Shown one piece after another: positions 7,023-13,447 of a stretch of 13,447 nucleotides of DNA. The stretch covers positions 1 through 13,447 of the forward strand of contig JBCDFL010000084.1 of NCBI GenBank assembly GCA_039178165.1, read 5' to 3'. Numbering within the stretch: position 1 is the stretch's first letter; each line of letters begins with the position of its first letter. Made by a program: the position numbers and the translations under genes. A model generated the notes under the pieces. It had not been told where the DNA came from. It made no database searches and saw only the letters and a program-made list of their open reading frames with translations. The stretch is from JBCBCP01 sp039178165. Lineage in GTDB: Bacteria; Pseudomonadota; Alphaproteobacteria; Rhodobacterales; Rhodobacteraceae.

Positions 7023-7573
7023 TGCTTGAGATCAAATCCTTCCTGAAGGACTTCGCCCGCGACGAGCGAGGCAGCCTGGCGGTCGAAACCGTCATCATCC
7101 TGCCGATCCTGTTCTGGGCGTATCTGTCGATGTTCGCCATCTTCGACGCCTACCGGCAGCACGCGATCAACCAGAAGGCCGCGTTCACCATCGGCGACAT
7201 CGTCTCCCGCCAGACGACCCCGATCGATGCGTCCTTCCTGACCGGCATGCGCGGGGCGCTGAAATACTTGTCCAATTCGGACAGTTCCGAAGCGGCCATT
7301 CGCATCACGTCGGTCCGTTGGAATGAAAACAAGAAAGAGTACCGCCGCGATTGGTCCAAGGTCCAAGGGTCCGGGCCCAAACCTCTGACCAACAACGACG
7401 TGAAGAACTGGCACAGCCGCCTGCCCGTGATGGTGCACAACGACCGCGTCATCCTGGTGGAGACGTTCGTGGACTACGATCCACCCTTCGCCACGGGTCT
7501 GCAAAACCGCACGATCGAGAATTTTGTCTTCACCAAGCCGCGCTATGCGCCGCAGGTGCTCTGGCAGAACTAG
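7019..7573 (+). CDS. TadE-like pseudopilin (second)
   Basis: It has 184 residues. The N-terminus LKDFARDERG ends in Gly18, followed by SLAVE with Glu23 at +5 and the helix TVIILPILFWAYLSMFAIF. The prepilin cleavage layout is the same as in the preceding protein, and the remainder is a short extracytoplasmic domain without cysteines. Two adjacent ATGs (7019, 7022) are possible starts. AGGAG (7009-7013) lies 5 nt from the first and 8 nt from the second; both are consistent with coupling to the upstream stop. It is the last gene of the cassette. Its TAG stop shares a CTAG tetramer with the stop of the convergent gene at 7570. Confidence 0.83.
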   Translation: MMLEIKSFLKDFARDERGSLAVETVIILPILFWAYLSMFAIFDAYRQHAINQKAAFTIGDIVSRQTTPIDASFLTGMRGALKYLSNSDSSEAAIRITSVRWNENKKEYRRDWSKVQGSGPKPLTNNDVKNWHSRLPVMVHNDRVILVETFVDYDPPFATGLQNRTIENFVFTKPRYAPQVLWQN

Positions 7574-8037
7574 CGCAGCGCCAGCTTCACGGCGATGATC
7601 TCCGCCATCGCCTTGGACTGGCTGCCGGGGGTCATGCCACCGACGCCGATCCGGTTGCCCAGCCGCCACCACAGGCCCGGACGCCAGGCGCGCGGCGCGG
7701 CGCTCCGGGTCTTGAGCAGAAAGCCATTGGACGGCTTGAACGCAAAGAACCCGCGGTCCATCGCCGCGATCTGATCGATCTCCGCCAGGATCTGGCCGCT
7801 GCTGTCGCGCAAGGTCGTCTCCGTCAGCTCAAGGCTCAGCGCCGTCGCCTGGTACATGCGCAGTGCCAACCAGGCGGAAGCTGCACCGAGCGCCAGCAAA
7901 AACGCTTGCCAGCCCAGGCTCGGCGGCGTGCTGAACGCGACCCAAAACAGCATGAAGGCGAGCAGCCCCATACAGCCGACGCCCAGCAGGCGCCGCCCGG
8001 GGGAGGCTTCGATACGGGCCAGAACTTCGTCGCTCAT
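7570..8037 (-). CDS. Small two-helix membrane protein, possible PH-like C-terminal domain
   Basis: No specific function was recognised. The 155-residue product has two predicted membrane helices close together (about 18-37 and 42-60). A soluble region of some 95 residues follows: LSLELTETTLRDSSGQILAEID, then FFAFKPSNGFLLKT and WWRLGNRIGVGG. This alternation of short strands ending in a helix resembles bacterial PH-like domains of membrane-anchored proteins, an inference from pattern only. The start overlaps the stop of the upstream dehydrogenase gene by 4 nt (ATGA), with a GAGG-type site 10-15 nt upstream inside that gene. The two are therefore very likely co-translated. Its stop overlaps the convergent TadE stop. 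Confidence 0.75.
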   Translation of the reverse strand: MSDEVLARIEASPGRRLLGVGCMGLLAFMLFWVAFSTPPSLGWQAFLLALGAASAWLALRMYQATALSLELTETTLRDSSGQILAEIDQIAAMDRGFFAFKPSNGFLLKTRSAAPRAWRPGLWWRLGNRIGVGGMTPGSQSKAMAEIIAVKLALR

Positions 8038-8978
8038 CGGGCCGGAACCACCTCGTGGCCGCGCGCTTCGGGTTCATCATCGACCATCTGGGCCGGAAAA
8101 CCGGGCGCGGTGACGTCGAGGCCGGTCGCCTCCTCCAAACGCTTGATGATGTTCGGGCTCAGCTCACGCGGCCCGAAGCGCGCAATCGCATCGTCGAAGA
8201 GGCGAATGAGCAGCGGATTAAGATCCAAAGGCACGCCCGCGCGGTCGGCAACCTTTTGAAAAAGCCCGATGTCCTTGGCAACAAGGTCCATGGTGAAAGA
8301 GATATCGCGCGAGCCGTTCAGGATCACTTGCCCTTCGGTCTCGTGCACGAAGGAGGTGCCCGAACTGATCGCCATCCCCTCATACGCCACGCCAAGGTCG
8401 AGGCCCGCACCCTTGGCCACGGTCAGCGCTTCGGCCACCGACACCAGGTTCGCGGTCGCGAGGTAATTGGTCAGAACCTTCAGGACGCTCGCACTGCCCA
8501 GATCACCCGTGTGCAGGACCCGCCGGCCCATCGTGGTGAGCAGCGGCAGGATCCGGTCGAAGGTCGCCCGGTCGCAGCCCGCAAAGATCGAGATGTTGCC
8601 GGTATCCGCCCGGTGACAGCCGCCCGAGACGGGGCAATCCACCGCCGCGCCGCCTGCCGCGATCACGGCGGCGCCGATGCGCTGCACCTCGCCCGCGTCG
8701 GTCGTCGACATCTCCATCCAAATCTTGCCGGGCGTCACGTGGGGGAGCATGTCTTGCAGCACTGCGGCACTGGCTGCCGGGCTTGGCAGGCAGGTGATCA
8801 CGGCATCGCAGGATTGCATCATCACTGCGGGACTTTGGCCGTCCTGCGCGCCGGCTGCGACTTTGTCCGCCACGAGGTCCGGGTCCAGATCGTGGACCCA
8901 AACGTCCCAGCCATTGCGGATCAACGCGCCCGACAGCTTGCCGCCGACATTGCCCAACCCGATAAACCCGATGCGCAT
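8034..8978 (-). CDS. NAD(P)-dependent beta-hydroxyacid dehydrogenase (3-hydroxyisobutyrate dehydrogenase family)
   Basis: It is a 314-residue soluble dehydrogenase of the HIBADH/tartronate semialdehyde reductase/6-phosphogluconate dehydrogenase superfamily. The N-terminal Rossmann motif is GFIGLGNVGG (4-13), and Asp30 after the second strand favours NAD by inference. The substrate loop is DCPVSGG (114-120), and the family catalytic Lys is K167 in GSASVLKVLTNYL. KDIGLF (235-240) falls in the all-helical C-terminal domain. The start at 8978 gives a canonical MRIGFIGLGN terminus and has AGGGAGG 5 nt upstream; longer in-frame extensions are not family-like. The substrate cannot be assigned: several oxidise 3-hydroxyisobutyrate, others reduce tartronate semialdehyde or succinic semialdehyde. 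It is divergent from the dehalogenase homologue (81-nt gap) and coupled to the membrane gene downstream. Confidence 0.87.
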   Translation of the reverse strand: MRIGFIGLGNVGGKLSGALIRNGWDVWVHDLDPDLVADKVAAGAQDGQSPAVMMQSCDAVITCLPSPAASAAVLQDMLPHVTPGKIWMEMSTTDAGEVQRIGAAVIAAGGAAVDCPVSGGCHRADTGNISIFAGCDRATFDRILPLLTTMGRRVLHTGDLGSASVLKVLTNYLATANLVSVAEALTVAKGAGLDLGVAYEGMAISSGTSFVHETEGQVILNGSRDISFTMDLVAKDIGLFQKVADRAGVPLDLNPLLIRLFDDAIARFGPRELSPNIIKRLEEATGLDVTAPGFPAQMVDDEPEARGHEVVPAR

Positions 8979-9025
8979 GGGCGCCTCCCTCTTGCCGCCT
9001 TGCATTAGGGCGGGGGCGGCGGCAT

Positions 9026-9053
9026 TTGCAAACGCTTTTGGCGCCGCTACGCT
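9026..9053 (+). promoter_or_regulatory. Weak candidate promoter of the dehalogenase-like gene
   Basis: TTGCAA (9026-9031), a 16-nt spacer and TACGCT (9048-9053) resemble -35 and -10 boxes. Transcription from here would begin at or very near the ATG at 9060, and no Shine-Dalgarno precedes that ATG. A leaderless transcript is therefore possible. Both boxes are imperfect, so this is tentative. Confidence 0.25.
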
Positions 9054-9059
9054 TGGGCC

Positions 9060-10244
9060 ATGACGGATCAGCGCAGAAACGCCCTTGGCCCGCGCCCAGG
9101 CGACGCGGAGGCCGGGATCGAGGTGACGGAGGGGTTCGAGCGGTTCGCCCAGCGCAACGACGTGTTTACCCGCGCATTTTGGGACGACAGCGTGCGTTCC
9201 AAACAGACCGATGCCTTCTTTGCCAGCTACCGGATGGACGCGATCCCGCGGCGGGGCGACGGGTTTCAGCAGCGCGATTTTGCCCTGCGCAACGCCTCCT
9301 GGGCGATCTCGGATCACTTCACCGATTTGCGGGCGGACGAAGGCCGGCGCGAAGGATTTCAGGCGCCGATGACCCCGCCCGTCCCGGTCGCGGATACCCG
9401 GGTCGAGGTGGACGATCCGGCCCAAATGTCAAAGGAAATCAAGCCGGTGGCCAGGTTTTTCGGGGCGGACCTGTGCGGGATCACCGCCTTCGACGAGCGC
9501 TGGCTTTACACGGCGCGCGTGGATGTGCGGGACATGAGCGACGCCCCCCATGGCCTGCCAGAAGGGCTGAATTCCGTGATCGTGATGGGTCACGCGATGG
9601 AGGAGGACCTGGTGGCCACCTATCCGTCGGCTTTGGCGGGCGCGGCGACGGGGCGGGAATATTCGCACGAGGCGGCAGTCGCGCTGCAAGTCGCTGTATT
9701 CATACGGAATTTGGGATATGAGGCGGTCCCGTCGATGAACGATACCGCCCTCGTCATCCCCTACGCGGTTCAGGCGGGGCTGGGGGAATATGCGCGCAAT
9801 CAGATGGTGATCACGCCGGAATTCGGGCCGCGGCTGCGGTTCTCGAAGGTCTTCACCAACCTGCCGCTGGAGGCGGATACGCCGAAAAAACAGGGGGTTA
9901 GAGAGTTCTGCGACGTCTGTACGAAATGTGCGGAGGCGTGCCCGGTGAACGCGCTGCCCTTCGGTCCGCCCGAGGTTGGGGGCAAGAATATCTCGGCGAT
10001 TCAAGGAGTTCGGAAGTGGACCTCCGATGCGGAGGCGTGTTTCGGCTTTTGGGCGAAGATGGCCTCCGACTGCGCGATCTGCATGCGGGTTTGCCCGTTC
10101 AACCGCGATTTCAGCGACTGGAAACATCGCCTCTGGCTGCGCCTCGCGTTGCGACCGGAAAAAATTCTGAAAAGATTTGCGCTCTGGCTCGACCGCAAGC
10201 GCGGGGGGCGTGTGAAGCCGGCCAGCTGGTGGGAACGCGGGTGA
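9060..10244 (+). CDS. Reductive dehalogenase-family protein (cobalamin/2x[4Fe-4S]), cytoplasmic type
   Basis: It has 394 residues. The C-terminal ferredoxin part has CDVCTKCAEACPVNAL (C284, C287, C290, C294) and, further on, C327 plus CAICMRVCPF (C338, C341, C345), enough for two [4Fe-4S] clusters. Upstream, GREYSHEAAVALQVAVFIRN, LGYEA, AGLGEYARNQMVITPEFG and RLRFSKVFTNLPLEAD are hallmarks of the cobalamin-binding RdhA core, not of QueG. Tyr201 and Lys263 are 62 residues apart, the spacing I recall for the catalytic Tyr426/Lys488 of the NpRdhA enzyme. No twin-arginine signal, no membrane helix, no RdhB anchor gene and no fused flavin/ferredoxin reductase are present, so it should be cytoplasmic and need a separate electron donor. 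Substrate unknown; family assignment strong, dehalogenase activity unproven. Confidence 0.8.
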   Translation: MTDQRRNALGPRPGDAEAGIEVTEGFERFAQRNDVFTRAFWDDSVRSKQTDAFFASYRMDAIPRRGDGFQQRDFALRNASWAISDHFTDLRADEGRREGFQAPMTPPVPVADTRVEVDDPAQMSKEIKPVARFFGADLCGITAFDERWLYTARVDVRDMSDAPHGLPEGLNSVIVMGHAMEEDLVATYPSALAGAATGREYSHEAAVALQVAVFIRNLGYEAVPSMNDTALVIPYAVQAGLGEYARNQMVITPEFGPRLRFSKVFTNLPLEADTPKKQGVREFCDVCTKCAEACPVNALPFGPPEVGGKNISAIQGVRKWTSDAEACFGFWAKMASDCAICMRVCPFNRDFSDWKHRLWLRLALRPEKILKRFALWLDRKRGGRVKPASWWERG

Positions 10245-10250
10245 ATCCCC

Positions 10251-10297
10251 CGTTTTGTACACCTTTTTGATCGCCGTTCCCCAAGACGTACAAGACG
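10251..10297 (+). repeat. Inverted repeat just after the dehalogenase-like gene
   Basis: CGTTTTGTAC (10251-10260) faces GTACAAGACG (10288-10297): 10 paired positions with one G-U wobble in RNA and a 27-nt loop. It starts 6 nt after the stop codon. There is no T tract after the right arm, so it is not a standard terminator, though it could protect the mRNA 3' end. Confidence 0.4.
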
Positions 10298-10440
10298 CTG
10301 AGGCCTATCCCCCAACTTGAACAGACGCGACTCGGGACCGGTGCGGCCTGTTGGCGGCGGCGCAAGGGATGGTTGCCATTTGGTGTTCGGGGCGTTCGGT
10401 TTGGTAATCGGGGGAAACGCGTTTTTTTGGTGACAGCGGC

Positions 10441-10467
10441 GGATGGGCAGATTGCCCATCCTACGGG
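10441..10467. repeat. 27-nt hairpin repeat, copy A
   Basis: GGATGGGCA and TGCCCATCC (10441-10449 and 10453-10461) form a perfect 9-bp stem with a 3-nt GAT loop, followed by TACGGG. The 27-nt unit recurs 78 nt downstream as a direct repeat with 23 of 27 identities. It looks like a dispersed REP-type intergenic element; its copy number in the genome cannot be seen here. Confidence 0.7.
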
Positions 10468-10476
10468 GTAGAACGA

Positions 10477-10508
10477 AATCGGCCCCGCCGTTGCCAGCGG
10501 GGCCGATT
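10477..10508 (-). terminator. katG: Probable katG transcription terminator hairpin
   Basis: AATCGGCCCCGC (10477-10488) and GCGGGGCCGATT (10497-10508) form a perfect 12-bp stem with an 8-nt loop, 38 nt after the katG stop codon. On the minus strand the stem is followed by TCGTTC, only a modest T content, so termination efficiency is uncertain. The structure is symmetrical and could also act on the plus strand. Confidence 0.65.
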
Positions 10509-10518
10509 GTTCATCGCG

Positions 10519-10545
10519 GGATGGGCGGATTGCCCGCCCTATGGG
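10519..10545. repeat. 27-nt hairpin repeat, copy B, abutting the katG stop
   Basis: This is the second copy of the repeat at 10441, in the same orientation. It ends exactly one base before the katG stop codon triplet (10546-10548). Its stem is degenerate: GGGCGG pairs with CCGCCC (6 bp). Together the two copies bracket the terminator hairpin. Confidence 0.65.
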
Positions 10546-12765
<2,220 letters not shown>

Positions 12766-12827
12766 TTGGGATGTCCTCCGTGTTGGTTGGGGCGTCCCCG
12801 TGCGGGGCCACCTGCCTGGATGGGTTG

Positions 12828-12856
12828 GATATAGGCGGGAATCGTCATAGGGAAAA
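12828..12856 (-). promoter_or_regulatory. katG: Candidate katG promoter
   Basis: On the minus strand TTTTCC (12856-12851), a 17-nt spacer and TATATC (12833-12828) resemble -35 and -10 boxes. The poor -35 begins directly next to the OxyR operator, as expected for an OxyR-activated promoter. This predicts a leader of about 55 nt ahead of the GGAGG site. Confidence 0.45.
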
Positions 12857-12893
12857 TTTGCATATACCTATCGGCGCAATAGATTGGACCTAT
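12857..12893. promoter_or_regulatory. OxyR operator between katG and oxyR
   Basis: The OxyR consensus is four tetranucleotides, ATAG-N7-CTAT-N7-ATAG-N7-CTAT. Here CTAT (12868-12871), ATAG (12879-12882) and CTAT (12890-12893) are exact with exact 7-nt spacings; the first element is degenerate (TTTG, 12857-12860). The oxyR-side half also fits the extended ATAGntnnnanCTAT pattern at every defined base. The last CTAT overlaps the oxyR start codon, and the other end abuts the katG -35. This geometry predicts katG activation and oxyR autorepression; binding itself is inference. Confidence 0.8.
12858..12885 (+). promoter_or_regulatory. oxyR: Tentative oxyR promoter inside the operator
   Basis: TTGCAT (12858-12863), 16 nt and TAGATT (12880-12885) are a weak promoter match lying wholly within the OxyR operator. 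Transcription would start at about the ATG (12892), and no ribosome site is visible, so a leaderless mRNA is possible. Confidence 0.3.
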
Positions 12894-13447
12894 GGCGCTG
12901 AATATCACCCTGAAACAACTCCGCTATTTCGAGGCGGTCGCGCAGACCGGCCATTTCGGCCGCGCGGCGGAGATATGCGCTATTTCGCAACCTGCCCTGT
13001 CGGTGCAGGTGCAAAGCCTGGAGGACGCCCTGGGCGCGCCGCTGTTCGAGCGGGGGCCGCGGGGCGTGTCGCTCACGGCGTTCGGGGACGCGCTGCGCGG
13101 GCGGGCGCAGGGCATTTTGCGCGCGGTCGACGATCTGGGCGAGGTGGCGCGCGCGGCGGGGGGTGGCGGCACGTTGCGGCTGGGCGTGATCCCGACGATT
13201 GCGCCCTATCTGCTGCCCCGGGTGCTGCCGGCTTTGCGGGGGCGGTTCGGCGAGATGGACATCGCGGTGCGCGAGACGCTGACCCCGACCCTGCTGGCTG
13301 CGCTGCAGGAGGGGCGGATCGACGTCGCGCTGCTGGCCTTGCCGGTGGAGAATGCGGGCCTGACCGCGATGCCGCTTTTTGATGAGGCGCTGCTGGTGGT
13401 GCGCCCGCCGGGGGCGTCCGGGCCGGTCGATGCGGCGGCGTTGGCGC
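12892..13447 (+). CDS. oxyR: OxyR-type LysR-family peroxide sensor, C-terminus cut by window end
   Basis: It is a LysR-type regulator; 185 of roughly 300 residues are visible. The N-terminal winged helix-turn-helix (about 5-64) includes GHFGRAAEICAISQPALSVQV. The co-inducer domain begins LRLGVIPTIAPYLLPRVLP, which matches the OxyR segment IPTVGPYLLP closely. T102 and T131 align with the peroxide-binding T100 and T129 of E. coli OxyR, with a constant offset of 2. IDVALLALPVENAGLTAMPLFDEALLVV continues the OxyR-specific pattern. The redox cysteines (C199/C208 in E. coli) would lie beyond the window, so the peroxide switch itself cannot be confirmed. The ATG is chosen by homology; it overlaps the OxyR operator, and no clear Shine-Dalgarno is present. 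The divergent katG is its probable main target. Confidence 0.92.
   Translation, partial: MALNITLKQLRYFEAVAQTGHFGRAAEICAISQPALSVQVQSLEDALGAPLFERGPRGVSLTAFGDALRGRAQGILRAVDDLGEVARAAGGGGTLRLGVIPTIAPYLLPRVLPALRGRFGEMDIAVRETLTPTLLAALQEGRIDVALLALPVENAGLTAMPLFDEALLVVRPPGASGPVDAAALA

Noticed and set aside
8055..9008. Plus-strand frame opposite the hydroxyacid dehydrogenase
   Set aside because: It is antisense to conserved cofactor and catalytic motifs, with no ribosome site or domain of its own.
9060..10244. Assignment as epoxyqueuosine reductase (QueG)
   Set aside because: The region before the clusters (AGLGEYARN...SKVFTNLPLEAD) and the Tyr/Lys spacing fit the dehalogenase family; QueG hallmark segments are not seen.
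10001..10459. Minus-strand open frame overlapping the end of the dehalogenase-like gene and the gap
   Set aside because: It is mostly antisense to the cysteine-rich C-terminus and has no motif, ribosome site or domain.

Overview
The window looks like a chromosomal piece of a high-GC alphaproteobacterium, most likely Rhodobacterales (Roseobacter group). This is an inference from gene content (heterotetrameric sarcosine oxidase, TadE/TadG proteins, katG divergent from oxyR), GC-rich codon use and strong GGAG-type ribosome binding sites. No rRNA, tRNA, IS element, phage gene or CRISPR array was seen.

Layout. Minus strand, 1-3170: soxD (cut by the window edge), soxB and a glutamate dehydrogenase, that is, N-methyl amine and amino-acid nitrogen catabolism. 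The soxB leader can fold so that its Shine-Dalgarno is locked in a long stem, with a competing upstream hairpin. Plus strand, 3422-7573: a surface/pilus cassette of two paralogous von Willebrand A (TadG-like) proteins and two TadE-like pseudopilins. The last three genes are joined by ATGA overlaps. There is no Tad ATPase or secretin here. The 251-bp divergent gap between glutamate dehydrogenase and this cassette holds a perfect DnaA-box 9-mer.

Minus strand, 7570-8978: a 3-hydroxyisobutyrate-dehydrogenase-family enzyme, translationally coupled to a small two-helix membrane protein. The membrane gene shares a CTAG tetramer with the pilus cassette for both stop codons. Plus strand, 9060-10244: a compact cytoplasmic protein of the cobalamin/iron-sulfur reductive dehalogenase family, lacking a Tat signal and a fused reductase domain.

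The convergent gap 10245-10545 contains no convincing gene. It holds a 10-bp inverted repeat, a 12-bp terminator-type hairpin, and two copies of a 27-nt hairpin-forming repeat flanking that terminator. On the far side are katG (minus) and oxyR (plus, cut by the window end). They are divergent and share a 126-bp promoter region with a near-perfect OxyR four-element operator that abuts the katG -35 and overlaps the oxyR start codon. This is a self-contained peroxide-sensing and detoxifying pair.

The observations most worth following up are the soxB leader switch-like structure, the stand-alone reductive dehalogenase homologue, the OxyR operator geometry, the DnaA box and the duplicated VWA/TadE cassette.
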